Below are positions 36,486 to 46,076 of a stretch of 64,000 nt of DNA, one piece after another. Both the position numbers and the translations under genes were made by a program. Under the pieces are notes generated by a model. It was not told where the DNA came from, did no database searches, and saw only the letters and a list, made by a program, of their open reading frames with translations. The stretch is taken from positions 1,126,001-1,190,000 of the forward strand of contig NZ_CP115468.1 of assembly GCF_028462125.1 (NCBI RefSeq), written 5' to 3'. This stretch comes from Leptospira sp. GIMC2001 (GTDB lineage Bacteria; Spirochaetota; Leptospiria; Leptospirales; Leptospiraceae). Numbering within the stretch: the stretch's first letter is position 1; each line of letters begins with the position of its first letter.

Positions 36486-37397
36486 ATGAAAAATCTTCCT
36501 GTCCCAGCGGTTACTGCGGTCGAGTTAGCACGACTTATACGTTTACTTGCCATGACAGGAAAAAAGGCTTTTCATAAATATTTATATCAACCCATTTCTT
36601 ATGCGAGCTGGGAAGGTCCAAAACAATCCTGGACATCGCGAAAATATATGGAAAGGATTCGAGAAGAACATAAAGACATCAGTCGATTGAATGGAATTGC
36701 ACCACATTGTAAAAAGATGATTTGTCAAGCTATGACAGAGAATCCCACTGCGCTTGGAGATTCCTGTCTTTTGTTTTTAGATATGATGCAAGCAGAACCC
36801 ATTGTTGCAAGTTCGGTAGAATCAATTGATTTTGTAAAAATTATTGAAAAGCCTTTAAAAGAATTCCGAGATATTCATTCCAATCGAAGTGAGAAACTTT
36901 TTGAAGAAAGTGTAGAGAATTTTTCTCCAGAAGAATTAAAAGAAGTTTTCAAACCAATTCGTTTAGATGCTCATCAAGAAAAAGTAAAATTAGAATCTGA
37001 AGTTCATTTGTTGTACCAGCAAATTCTTGCAGCTAGTAAATCGGGAAATCTCCAACGTTGCAAAAAGTTACTTTCTTCCTATATTATAAAATACAGAGAT
37101 CAAGATTCTTATAGTGAGGATGAAGTAGATAAACTTTGTCAAGCGTTAGAGAAAAGAGAAGCCGGTTTTATTGAAGAATTAAGAAATAGTATGGCAATCG
37201 AAATTTACTATCAACTTACCAAATCAATTCTAGAGAAAAATTTGAAAAGGTCCATAATACAGATTCGAAAATATGCACATATATTTGAAGGAGATCCGTC
37301 CACTCCGTACTTTTTAGAGATTGACAAGATGGAGAGAACTCTGTATAAAATAATATCAGACAAAGGTCTGATGGATGAATTGAAAAAATCGGTTTAA
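36486..37397 (+). CDS. hypothetical helical protein before the partner-switching genes
   Basis: 303 residues, no signal peptide or membrane helix. It is mostly alpha-helical, with charged coiled-coil-like stretches from about residue 130 (LKEFRDIHSNRSEKLFEES; HQEKVKLESEVHLLYQQIL). Residues 40-80 hold a basic, aromatic-rich patch (SYASWEGPKQSWTSRKYMERI). No known domain. ATG at 36486 directly after the ychF stop, and ten bases before the STAS gene, so it is probably co-transcribed with the regulators. It could be the controlled partner of that system; this is only a contextual inference. Confidence 0.6.
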   Translation: MKNLPVPAVTAVELARLIRLLAMTGKKAFHKYLYQPISYASWEGPKQSWTSRKYMERIREEHKDISRLNGIAPHCKKMICQAMTENPTALGDSCLLFLDMMQAEPIVASSVESIDFVKIIEKPLKEFRDIHSNRSEKLFEESVENFSPEELKEVFKPIRLDAHQEKVKLESEVHLLYQQILAASKSGNLQRCKKLLSSYIIKYRDQDSYSEDEVDKLCQALEKREAGFIEELRNSMAIEIYYQLTKSILEKNLKRSIIQIRKYAHIFEGDPSTPYFLEIDKMERTLYKIISDKGLMDELKKSV

Positions 37398-37407
37398 GGG
37401 AATAATC

Positions 37408-37755
37408 ATGGCAGCAACACTGAAAATCACAGAAACAAAGAAAAATAATATAACAATACTTAGTTTATCTGGGGAATTGGACGCAAAAACCGCTCCCGAC
37501 TTTCGAACAACATTAGATAATCTAATAGCAGCTGGATCGGTTAAGATTGTGTGTGAATGTCAAGAATTGACTTATGTTGCCTCAGCTGGAATTGGCGTTA
37601 TGAATGCGATCCAAAAGAACGCGATGGGCAAATCCGGAGAGATGATACTGGTTGGTGTTCAAAAAGAAATTCGTGATACGATGGAGTTGATGTATTTTAC
37701 GAAAAAGGTGCGTTTACTTGGAACGGTGGATGAGGCCATTGCAGCCTTAGGCTAA
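37408..37755 (+). CDS. STAS anti-anti-sigma protein (RsbV/SpoIIAA type)
   Basis: 115-residue STAS domain. NITILSLSGELDAKTAPDFRTTL is the canonical first unit; LTYVASAGIGVMNAIQKNA contains the phosphorylatable serine (Ser59, in ASAG). Unphosphorylated antagonist would sequester the kinase encoded next. ATG at 37408, preceded by AAGGGAATA. It stands at the start of a tight set: STAS, RsbW-like kinase four bases later, and a phosphatase overlapping the kinase stop. Confidence 0.92.
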   Translation: MAATLKITETKKNNITILSLSGELDAKTAPDFRTTLDNLIAAGSVKIVCECQELTYVASAGIGVMNAIQKNAMGKSGEMILVGVQKEIRDTMELMYFTKKVRLLGTVDEAIAALG

Positions 37756-37758
37756 ACC

Positions 37759-38181
37759 ATGTCTTCCCTTGTGGAAAAAACTTATACAATTGGAAATGAC
37801 TATTCATCCATTTCCAACTTTCGACAAGAACTAAAGAGTTTTCTTGCTGATACAAGTTTTGATAATATTGAAGTTAATAGAATTGTACTCTCCGTTGATG
37901 AGGCTCTTGCCAATATTGTTGAGCATGGATATCCCGAGAATCGTGAAGCGATAATCAAAATTTCCATACATAAAAATCCAAATCAATTTACTGCAGAAAT
38001 TATCGATGATTGTCCAAGATTCAATCCTTTAGAGAATCCAATTGCCGATCCCAATGAATTCATTGAAACGGGTAAGGATGGTGGAATGGGGATACATAAT
38101 TATAGAAAGCTAATGAATGTTATATATGAAGAGAGGAAGGAAGGTGGAAATCGTTTATTTCTATCCTATCCTAAGGAATGA
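37759..38181 (+). CDS. RsbW-like anti-sigma/serine kinase
   Basis: 140-residue HATPase_c_2 protein. The N-box reads VLSVDEALANIVEHGY (Glu48, Asn52), the G1 box is EIIDDCPRFNP and the G2 loop GKDGGMGIHNYRKLMN. These proteins bind a sigma factor or other effector and phosphorylate the cognate STAS antagonist. Four bases behind the STAS gene and overlapping the phosphatase start by an ATGA, indicating translation coupling. The target sigma factor is not encoded in this cluster. Confidence 0.9.
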   Translation: MSSLVEKTYTIGNDYSSISNFRQELKSFLADTSFDNIEVNRIVLSVDEALANIVEHGYPENREAIIKISIHKNPNQFTAEIIDDCPRFNPLENPIADPNEFIETGKDGGMGIHNYRKLMNVIYEERKEGGNRLFLSYPKE

Positions 38182-41024
38182 AAAATCTAAAAAAATTAAA
38201 ACAATTTTTCAAGCCTGGAATTAGAGCCAAGCTCATTGTGTTTACTGTCATTTTACTATTTATATTTGGTTTTTTGAGTGTATTGTATTTCAATTTTAAG
38301 CAGAGAGAATGGATTGCTGGAATTTTTGAAAAAGAAATCCAGGCACCACTCAGTTATATAAATTCACTTTCACTTGAGATGGATAATTTGGCATATACTC
38401 TTGTGCTCGTTGAAGATATGAAGAACCGGATTAAATCTAAAGAGAAAGAACTTCAAAAATTTAAAACCAAAATAGTAAGCAATAATAATTCTGCGCTATT
38501 TGGAATTTTCTCAAGCAGCGACAGAAAAGTCATGTATAAAGATAGTTACTTCTCGCAGTATCTATCCGAGAAAGAAATTCTTGAGCTTACAGAAAAAATT
38601 AAAAATCAATTTCGAGATGAGAATGGTGTAGAAATCGATGATTCTACTTTTGGCTCAATTCTTACAATTGCTAGAAATGTTGCGATCATTCAGTCTCGAA
38701 TTGAAAATTTAGAATCCAAATCTACTAAGACTAATAGAGAAGAGAATATTCTTTCTCGTGATCGAAATTTATTATCTAGGCAAAATAAATATCTTAGAGA
38801 GAGAATTCAAAATTTCTTCCGAGATAGGAATAGAGATAACATAGAAGAATTGGGATTCAATCCAAGGAATGTTAGAATCCAATCTTATGACAGAGAACAA
38901 AATCTTTTCTTGGATACTGGTAGATTGATTCAAGGATCTTCTTTCTCATCAAGGAGATTGCTTACTCTTCCCGAATATGAATCCGAAAAGTCTGATCTAT
39001 TTAAATTTTCCGATGAGGAACTGGTTCAATCGAAACCAGAAAAAACGAGATCTTATGAGATCGGAAGAAATTTTTTCGATGTTATCTCTCGTCCATTTTA
39101 TAAAAATCCAGTTCTTACATCCAGATCAGCAATTATTCTATCAGAGATGGCTGCTGATGATTCAGAATGGCTAGAACTAGTTCGGGACGATCAGACATTA
39201 ACTTTTGCTTTTTCTGAATTGATTGATAGAATAAGAGAAAGGCGAGATGAATTGATTGCATCCAATACTCCACCTTATAAAGACAAAGTATATAAAGATT
39301 TATATAAAGAATATCGTGAGTTACTAAAGAAAAGAGAATCTACATTTCAGAGACTTCACCCTTACCCTAATGAGAATAAAAAAAGAAGGGAAGATATCCA
39401 AGAATCTATCAAGAAATTGGAAGATTCAGCTATTTTAGTAGAAAAGAATATTCGAAACTTACTTGATGAAAGTAAACTCGCATTACAGAGAAATGAAGAA
39501 GAACAATCTATTCGATTGGAAAAAGAAGCTGAGAATTTAGGCTCAGATCTTGAGAATCTTAGAGAAGAAATTGCTCAATTACAATATACAATTACCAGTT
39601 GGAATGAATATCCTCGTTTAAAATTGGCAGAGTCATTTCAGAATTTACGAGAAGCTGCTCTTAAATCTTATATAGTTCTTCCATATCAAAATGATAGCCT
39701 TGAATACAACAAGTTCTTGCGTGATAATGAAATATTCAATGGCGAACACCGTCGTTGGAAGCATATCAGAAATTGGATTATGGACGGACAATCAGAAACA
39801 TCTATTCCTGATTTGTATTTGCCTGGTCGAAAAAAAGTTCAAACTATAGAAAATGGAATTTTGTCCCGTAGTAGAATGGAAGCTGAGGAATATCAATGGT
39901 TTATAGACTCAACTCCAATCTATTCATATCCGGATACGGGTCGTTCGCTATCTCATATTCTATTGTCTCGTAACCTAGCTGGTTACAACATTATATTGAT
40001 TGATCGTTCGGAGAATGTTAAACAAATTCAGGACAGCCTAGTTCGTTTGATGCAAGTTAGTGGACTACTTGGATTTATATTTTTGATAATCGCTATAGTC
40101 TCCTCAAATTATGCGGTTAAGAGAATCAGAAAAATTACAGAAAATACAGAAAAAGTCGGTGAAGGCGATCTAGAGGTGGACTTTCCTCAAAAGGGTTGGG
40201 ATGAGATTGCAAGTTTAGGAAGAACCTTGAACACGATGGTGAAAGGACTTCGTGAGAGAGAAGAATTACGTGGAGAGCTAGAAGCTGCAGAAGAGATCCA
40301 AAAGCGCTTACTCCCGGACAAATTGCCCGCCATTGAAGGACTAGAATTTGGTGCTTTTTATAAAGCCATGAATGGAGTAGGTGGAGATTATTATGATTTT
40401 ATAGAACTGAACAACAGAATTTATTTCTGTGTTGGCGATGTTTCGAATCATGGTGTTGGGCCAGCTTTGGTTATGGCGCTACTTCGATCACAACTTCATA
40501 GTCTTATCCGAAGAGGAATTCAAGATCCTAAGAAGATTCTGCTCGATCTCAATGCGTTTTTGTATGCTGATACTCCTGATACAATTTTTGTTACATTTTT
40601 TCTTGCTATGTATGACAAAAGAAATCATGATATAATTTATTCATCAGCTGGTCATAACAAACCTATCATCTATAGAAAAAAAGATGATAGTGTCAAATTG
40701 CTCAAGGGGGGAGGGCTTCCACTTGGCATGGATGACAATGAATTTTTCGAAACTACGATCGAGCTTCGAAAGACAACTCTAGAACTAGGCGACTTCTTTT
40801 TTCAATTTACCGATGGTGTGACGGAAGCAATGAATGATTCAAGGGAACAGTTTGGTAATGAAAAGCTTTATAATATAATTAAAAATAATCAAAATTTGAA
40901 ACCCCAAGATCTTATTGAAAAGATAGCAAGAGATGTTGAAGAATTTTCCGGAAAAAAAATCTTCTGTGAAGGTCCAAGTGAATTGAATGATGATATTGCA
41001 ATGGTTGGAATTCGAAGGTTGTAA
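38178..41024 (+). CDS. membrane SpoIIE/RsbU-type PP2C phosphatase with HAMP
   Basis: 948 residues. TM1 at about 22-42, a very large extracytoplasmic sensor region (about 45-620) with long charged coiled coils, TM2 at about 624-645, a HAMP domain (KRIRKITENTEKVGEGDLEVDF) and a PP2C domain from about 700. Metal ligands: GVGGDYYDF (Asp737), GDVSNHGVGPA (Asp754), FTDGVTEAM (Asp879) and NDDIAM (about Asp938). It should dephosphorylate the STAS antagonist in response to a periplasmic signal. The sensor is unusually long for such phosphatases and matches no family I know. Confidence 0.9.
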   Translation: MKNLKKLKQFFKPGIRAKLIVFTVILLFIFGFLSVLYFNFKQREWIAGIFEKEIQAPLSYINSLSLEMDNLAYTLVLVEDMKNRIKSKEKELQKFKTKIVSNNNSALFGIFSSSDRKVMYKDSYFSQYLSEKEILELTEKIKNQFRDENGVEIDDSTFGSILTIARNVAIIQSRIENLESKSTKTNREENILSRDRNLLSRQNKYLRERIQNFFRDRNRDNIEELGFNPRNVRIQSYDREQNLFLDTGRLIQGSSFSSRRLLTLPEYESEKSDLFKFSDEELVQSKPEKTRSYEIGRNFFDVISRPFYKNPVLTSRSAIILSEMAADDSEWLELVRDDQTLTFAFSELIDRIRERRDELIASNTPPYKDKVYKDLYKEYRELLKKRESTFQRLHPYPNENKKRREDIQESIKKLEDSAILVEKNIRNLLDESKLALQRNEEEQSIRLEKEAENLGSDLENLREEIAQLQYTITSWNEYPRLKLAESFQNLREAALKSYIVLPYQNDSLEYNKFLRDNEIFNGEHRRWKHIRNWIMDGQSETSIPDLYLPGRKKVQTIENGILSRSRMEAEEYQWFIDSTPIYSYPDTGRSLSHILLSRNLAGYNIILIDRSENVKQIQDSLVRLMQVSGLLGFIFLIIAIVSSNYAVKRIRKITENTEKVGEGDLEVDFPQKGWDEIASLGRTLNTMVKGLREREELRGELEAAEEIQKRLLPDKLPAIEGLEFGAFYKAMNGVGGDYYDFIELNNRIYFCVGDVSNHGVGPALVMALLRSQLHSLIRRGIQDPKKILLDLNAFLYADTPDTIFVTFFLAMYDKRNHDIIYSSAGHNKPIIYRKKDDSVKLLKGGGLPLGMDDNEFFETTIELRKTTLELGDFFFQFTDGVTEAMNDSREQFGNEKLYNIIKNNQNLKPQDLIEKIARDVEEFSGKKIFCEGPSELNDDIAMVGIRRL

Positions 41025-41061
41025 TTATCGAATTCTATCTAGTTGATACAAGTAAAGAACA

Positions 41062-41640
41062 ATGATGTTTTTTGTTTATGGAATATTATTTTTTATATTC
41101 GTGTCTTTGGTTTATCTCTCGCTAAGAATTCGGAAATCCAAGTTCAAAATTCAAAATCGTACTAAATCTGCCAAGTCTTCTCAATTCGCTAAATCTTCTG
41201 ATTCTTCTGATTCTTCCGATTCTTCCGATTCAAATCAAAAATATGACATTTCAAGATCTTTAAATATTTCCAAATCTACTGAAGATAGAATAATCAAACA
41301 AAAAAAAGGTGAATCAATTATCTCGATTGTAGTCTATTGGGATGCCGGTGAGTCAGATCTATCGCATGACCTAGAGTCAAAAATCGATTCAAGTTTTAAT
41401 AATCTAGAAATTTCTTCAATAAAAAAGATTCGAATCATTGGTAAATCAGATCATACGGGAAATCCTAGTAGAAATAGGAAACTTGCCAAAGAGAGAGCTG
41501 CTACTGTCTCAAAGTACATTCAGAGTAAATATTTCAGAAAACAAGAGTTGATCCAAATAGAAACGATGGAATCTATATTTGGTCGAGATTCAAAAGATAG
41601 GATGCAAGCTCGATCTGTTCAAGTTATGATTGAGCTATAA
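41062..41640 (+). CDS. OmpA-like domain protein with membrane anchor
   Basis: 192 residues: a short cytoplasmic start, TM helix about 2-20 (FFVYGILFFIFVSLVYLSL), a Ser/Lys/Asp linker with four SSD repeats, and a C-terminal OmpA-like domain (KIRIIGKSDHTGNPSRNRKLAKERAATVSKYI). The domain normally binds peptidoglycan through Asp and Arg; the matching residues appear as SDHTG and ERAATV. ATG at 41062, with a second ATG at 41065. It follows the phosphatase by 37 bp and may belong to the same transcript. Convergent with fapA. Confidence 0.7.
   Translation: MMFFVYGILFFIFVSLVYLSLRIRKSKFKIQNRTKSAKSSQFAKSSDSSDSSDSSDSNQKYDISRSLNISKSTEDRIIKQKKGESIISIVVYWDAGESDLSHDLESKIDSSFNNLEISSIKKIRIIGKSDHTGNPSRNRKLAKERAATVSKYIQSKYFRKQELIQIETMESIFGRDSKDRMQARSVQVMIEL
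41194..41229 (+). repeat. four 9-bp tandem repeats (TCTTCYGAT)
   Basis: Four consecutive copies of TCTTCTGAT/TCTTCCGAT encode Ser-Ser-Asp repeats in the linker of the OmpA-like protein. Copy number changes would lengthen or shorten the linker in frame. Confidence 0.75.
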
Positions 41641-41667
41641 AATTCTTTCAGATTTTTGAAAAGCTGT

Positions 41668-43335
41668 TTATCTTCTCTTAAGTTGAGATCGTTCATTGTG
41701 AACGTTGCCATCAACTCCAAGACTGATTCTACTTTTTCCAACAATCGAATTGAGTCCAACTTTATAGTATTTTCCTTTACCCAAATTGATTTCTACGCCA
41801 GGATGAATCTCGCGCTCAACCAGAACAAATGAGTCTTTTGTCGGTTCATAAGAATTGACAGCGGAGTTAAACTGTGTCATAGAAGTGTTGAGCAATCCTT
41901 TGTATTTACTTTCTACTTCTTTGAGCTTTATTAGCATATTCTGTTCTTCTTGCGTTAAGTCACGTTTGGATGCATCTTCAACCATTCTATTCATGGTCTG
42001 CTCAACTTTGAGAAGTACTTCCTTTCTGGAATTGATATCAGCACGCATTTTTTCGAGTTCTTCAATAAAGTCAGGTGGTGTTCCAACGGTTAATGTCGTT
42101 TTAGTCTCGACAACTGCACCAAGTTTATTGCATGTTACAGAACGTCCGGCAATGATATCTCCACCGATGATTTCGCCTCGCCCGCCAGATACTACTACAT
42201 CGAGTTCAGCTGTAATTTCGGAATGCATTGCTGCTTCTTCGATATAGACTGATTTACCAGATATCATCTTGCCTTGTTCAACAAATTTAGCATAGATCTC
42301 ACCGTCAGATTGTATGGTTCCACCACCCCTTCCCATAAAACCACCTGACAATACAACGTCGCCTTTAGCTTTTAAGAAAACCTTTCCGACTGATTTTTTT
42401 ATAATCAAGGAACCTTGAGTTGTTAAGCTAAAACCATCGGCAATTTTTTCTTCTACGATTATGGTTCCCGGAAAATCGACATTGCCAGTAGAGAAGTCTA
42501 CGTTTTCTAAGTGAACAACTTCATCGACTCGTATAAATCCAGATCGATCCATAACGGGCCGGCCGGTAATCATAGCAATTACTGATTTTTTATCATCCGA
42601 TAACTTTACATTGCTTCCAAGTTTCCATTCCATTTCTTTCCCAGGTTCAAATGGAATTGGATCGCCATAGACATTCATCCCGTTCTTTCCAGGTTTTGGA
42701 TCAATTTTCTTTGCAAGTATCTGACCCGCAGGTATAGACTTAATAATTCCAATCTCGCGAAAGTCCATCTGACCTTTCTCGTTTTCTTTCAAGTTTGGAT
42801 TATCAGAGGTATCGAATACCATTTCAATTCCGCCGTCTCCACCAGATAAGGGGCGTGTTCCTTCCGCAATCGTGTATTGCACAAAGTATTCTGGATCTAA
42901 AGCTAGCTCTTTTATTATTTCTTCTATGATTCCAAATTTGATTCCCGATTGATCCAAAGCCGTACGAATTGCACTTTCGTCTAGAGATTTGCCTCCATGT
43001 TTTGGAGGATTAATAACAATATTTGCTTCCATCCGATCTTCTGTTGTGGTGATTTCTGCACGTGAATCTTCTGGTTCTCCGCCAGTCCATTTTCCAATAA
43101 TATGCTCTTTTCCATCTGCTTCTTTGACAATTCTTCGAATTTCTCTTTCGTCAAAACCTTCCACTCCAAAAATTTTAACTCTCGTTATTACTTGAATTGG
43201 TTCTACAGATGAGCCTAGTTTTCCCCCTGGGGTTACTTTTAAAATTGCTTTGCCATGTTGGTTGGCGATATGGAAAAAGCCGTTTTCCATATCTTCTAGA
43301 TCTTTTAATACTTTTGCTGTAAAGGTATCACTCAT
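41668..43335 (-). CDS. FapA family (DUF342) protein
   Basis: 555 residues. The DUF342/FapA core is clear: DPEYFVQYTIAEGTRP, GIIKSIPAGQILAKKIDPKPGKNGMNVYGDPIP, a beta-helix region of about 150 residues (GNVDFPGTIIVEEKIADGFSLTTQGSLIIKKSV ... GRGEIIGGDIIAGRSVTC) and a long coiled coil (about 430-490). FapA proteins assemble cell-shape or flagellar-assembly structures and share a fold with bactofilin-like polymers. The N-terminal about 100 residues hold a YqfQ/KH-like acidic segment. It begins eight bases after ccoS, so it is the last gene of the cbb3 cluster, an unexpected neighbour. ATG at 43335. Confidence 0.85.
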   Translation of the reverse strand: MSDTFTAKVLKDLEDMENGFFHIANQHGKAILKVTPGGKLGSSVEPIQVITRVKIFGVEGFDEREIRRIVKEADGKEHIIGKWTGGEPEDSRAEITTTEDRMEANIVINPPKHGGKSLDESAIRTALDQSGIKFGIIEEIIKELALDPEYFVQYTIAEGTRPLSGGDGGIEMVFDTSDNPNLKENEKGQMDFREIGIIKSIPAGQILAKKIDPKPGKNGMNVYGDPIPFEPGKEMEWKLGSNVKLSDDKKSVIAMITGRPVMDRSGFIRVDEVVHLENVDFSTGNVDFPGTIIVEEKIADGFSLTTQGSLIIKKSVGKVFLKAKGDVVLSGGFMGRGGGTIQSDGEIYAKFVEQGKMISGKSVYIEEAAMHSEITAELDVVVSGGRGEIIGGDIIAGRSVTCNKLGAVVETKTTLTVGTPPDFIEELEKMRADINSRKEVLLKVEQTMNRMVEDASKRDLTQEEQNMLIKLKEVESKYKGLLNTSMTQFNSAVNSYEPTKDSFVLVEREIHPGVEINLGKGKYYKVGLNSIVGKSRISLGVDGNVHNERSQLKRR

Positions 43336-43343
43336 AGATTATA

Positions 43344-43505
43344 TTACGATTCCTTGGGTAGGTCGTCTTTATCTTCAAAAAGCATTCTGTATTTGGGTCC
43401 TTCTAAATCGTTCAATTGACCTGATTTAGCAGACCAAAGAAAAGCAGCCAAGCTGCCAAGTGCAATCAGCAAGGTAATTGGTATAGTAATATAGAGAAAT
43501 TCCAT
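43344..43505 (-). CDS. ccoS: cbb3 oxidase assembly protein CcoS (FixS)
   Basis: 53-residue membrane protein too short for usual ORF calling: one helix (MEFLYITIPITLLIALGSLAAFLW) followed by SGQLNDLEGPKYRMLFEDK, the classic FixS/CcoS pattern with the aspartate-glutamate-glycine-proline segment. CcoS is needed to insert haem and copper into CcoN, alongside the CcoI copper pump. It lies 105 bp after ccoI and eight bases before fapA. The spacer to ccoI holds a 6-bp GTGGTT/AACCAC stem at 43565-43593 that could separate the messages. Confidence 0.9.
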   Translation of the reverse strand: MEFLYITIPITLLIALGSLAAFLWSAKSGQLNDLEGPKYRMLFEDKDDLPKES

Positions 43506-43610
43506 CTTTACTTAGACTGCCTAGAGTCTTGAGATTTTCAAGAATAAAAATAAGCAGATAACTAGTGGTTGATTCGCGCTTCGCAAAAACCACATTTCTA
43601 TCCAAATTAT

Positions 43611-46076
43611 TTATGATTCATCAACAAATATTTTCTTTCTCAATAATAAGGAATTTCCCACAACCGTAAGCGATGACGTTGCCATAAATACTGCACATAG
43701 TACAGGAGCCATAAAACCCATAGCAGCCAGAGGAACCATTAGTGAATTATAAAAAAACGAAATAGCTATGTTTTGTTTAATTTTTCTGGATGTTTCTTTT
43801 GCATAACATGCCGCGAGATAAATTCCTCGTATATTGTTGTTAACCAAAATGATATCCGAGCGATCCAAGCTGATATCCGATGCGACTCCCATTGAGACTC
43901 CAATGTCTGCCTTAGCCATTGCCGCACTATCATTGATTCCATCTCCAACCATTGCCACAACTTCATTGCGGTTCTGCGCTTCACTAATCGCGGTCAATTT
44001 ATTTTCTGGACTGACTGATCCTAGATATTGGGAAATATTCAGTTTATTCGCAATATTTTTTACGACTGAAATATTATCTCCAGAAAGAATGAAAATATTT
44101 TTAACAATTTTTTTGAGTGATCTTATCGCATCAAGACTATCATTTCTAAGTTGGTCTGACAATTCCCAGTAACCAAGATAATTCTCATCCAAAGATAAAT
44201 GAACACGTGTGTGTTTTGGATTTTCCGATATATCCAAGAATTTTGCTGATCCTAATTTGAAATTATGAATTGAATCAGAGATAGATATTTTGCCACTCAT
44301 TCCGAGTCCAGGATTTTCGATTACGTCAATCAATTGAATTGCAGGATCGATCCAGTGATTTTCTTCCATTGTCCGTCGTAGGTTAATGGCAACTGGATGA
44401 TTGGATTTTGATTCAATGCAATAAGTTATTGCACCCGCTAAATTTGGATTTGAAAAATTATGGCTGGAAAGTTCTAGTTTTCCCTGCGTCAATGTCCCAG
44501 TCTTATCAAAAAAAATAGTCTGAAGTTTAGATAGTGGTTCAATAATATCTGGATTCTTTATTACAATACCATCTTTAGAATTCCTGATATGATTCATTAC
44601 AAGTGCTGTTGGTACTGCTAGCCCTAAGGCACAAGGACAAGCAACAATCAATACTGCAATTGTATTGATGATCGCAGTTTCGATTCCTGCATCTGAAAGA
44701 AACCAGAAGAGAAAAGTTGCTATCGCGACTGAGAAAATCACAGCTATAAAGTATCCAGATATTTTATCAGTGATCCTCTCTAAATTTGGTTTCTGTCCTA
44801 GTGCTCGATCAATCATAATTTTTAATCGAGAAAGCGTTGAATTCTTTGCATTTGATTCTGCTAATATTTCTATCGGTCTATTGATTGCAATAGACCCCGC
44901 AAGTATTGAGTCATCCTTTTTCTTTTGGATCGATGAAGATTCTCCTGTAAGAAATGATTCATTCAGTTCACCGATGTCACTAATTAAAGTTCCATCAACA
45001 GGAACACGTTCTCCATTTTTGATTAAGAGTTTTTGTCCCTTGATAACTTCACTGGTTCTTATATAGTTGATCTCTCCATTATCACCTAATACAGTTGCAA
45101 CTTCGGGAAGACTTGTCAATAATTGATTGAGTTTATCATTCGCTCTTCTTCTGGCATTTTCTTCTAAATATTTACCTAAAAGTATAAAAAAATAGATCAT
45201 GCAGACTGAATCAAAATACACTTCACCTATGTCCGTCAGTGTAACAAAGATGCTATAGAAATATGCGAGGGAGATACCTGTTACCAGAAGAAAATCCATA
45301 CTGAATTTACCGCGCTTAATCGCTTGCCAAGCTCCACGCAAGAATGGATATCCAGAATACAAGTAAACAGGAGTTGCAAATGCCCATGAAAGATAGTGGA
45401 GCAATCTTTTGAATTCTAACTCTATTCCAGTAAAATATCCTGCATACAATGATGTGCCGAAAAGCATGATATTTCCGAAACAAAAACCTGCAAGACCCAT
45501 GCGAATCAGAAGACTATTATTCTTATTTGTTGCCTCGCTTTGATTCCAAGAGGAATGCAATCTAGGTAAATAGCCAATGGATTCGATAATTTGAAATATT
45601 TTGCTTAATTTAATGAATTCTGGATTGAATTGGATCAAGGCAAGCCCGGTTGCAAAATTTATTCTTACCGTTTCTATCCCAGATGTATCTTTTAATACTT
45701 TTTCGTTCAACCATACACATGCCGAGCAATGGATATTTGTTATATTGATCTGAACTTCGAAAATACCTTTCTGTATTTCGGTTAAGTAGTCGGAAGCAAC
45801 GATACTACCATCCAGATACTCGGCGCGAATCTGAGCTTCTTCTTCTGGGTTTCGGATTGGCTCAAGGTTCTGCGAGCCTCGCATTTCATAAAAGAATTGA
45901 TTATCCGATTCCAGAATAATTTGCGATACAGCTTTGCATCCATTGCAGCAGTAGTAATTAGTAGTATCTTGATGTTTCCAGGAATATTCAATTCCCGGTG
46001 CAATCGGCTGATTGCAATGGAAACATTTATTTTTGGACTGTAACTTTAAGGGTTTTTGTAAGAGTTCGACCTGCAT
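43611..46076 (-). CDS. ccoI: cbb3-associated copper-translocating P-type ATPase CcoI/FixI
   Basis: 821-residue P1B ATPase. An N-terminal zinc-ribbon-like/YHS region (CFHCNQPIAPG; CCNGCKAV) is followed by an HMA domain (NIHCSACVWLNEKVL), eight membrane helices with the CPC metal site (VACPCALGLAVPTALV), DKTGTLTQGK and MVGDGINDSAAMAKADIGVSMG. It exports copper for CcoN assembly. ATG at 46076 with AAGG seven bases upstream; the gene overlaps the ccoH end by 50 bp in another frame, so translation is likely coupled. Standard member of the ccoGHIS cluster. Confidence 0.95.
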   Translation of the reverse strand: MQVELLQKPLKLQSKNKCFHCNQPIAPGIEYSWKHQDTTNYYCCNGCKAVSQIILESDNQFFYEMRGSQNLEPIRNPEEEAQIRAEYLDGSIVASDYLTEIQKGIFEVQINITNIHCSACVWLNEKVLKDTSGIETVRINFATGLALIQFNPEFIKLSKIFQIIESIGYLPRLHSSWNQSEATNKNNSLLIRMGLAGFCFGNIMLFGTSLYAGYFTGIELEFKRLLHYLSWAFATPVYLYSGYPFLRGAWQAIKRGKFSMDFLLVTGISLAYFYSIFVTLTDIGEVYFDSVCMIYFFILLGKYLEENARRRANDKLNQLLTSLPEVATVLGDNGEINYIRTSEVIKGQKLLIKNGERVPVDGTLISDIGELNESFLTGESSSIQKKKDDSILAGSIAINRPIEILAESNAKNSTLSRLKIMIDRALGQKPNLERITDKISGYFIAVIFSVAIATFLFWFLSDAGIETAIINTIAVLIVACPCALGLAVPTALVMNHIRNSKDGIVIKNPDIIEPLSKLQTIFFDKTGTLTQGKLELSSHNFSNPNLAGAITYCIESKSNHPVAINLRRTMEENHWIDPAIQLIDVIENPGLGMSGKISISDSIHNFKLGSAKFLDISENPKHTRVHLSLDENYLGYWELSDQLRNDSLDAIRSLKKIVKNIFILSGDNISVVKNIANKLNISQYLGSVSPENKLTAISEAQNRNEVVAMVGDGINDSAAMAKADIGVSMGVASDISLDRSDIILVNNNIRGIYLAACYAKETSRKIKQNIAISFFYNSLMVPLAAMGFMAPVLCAVFMATSSLTVVGNSLLLRKKIFVDES

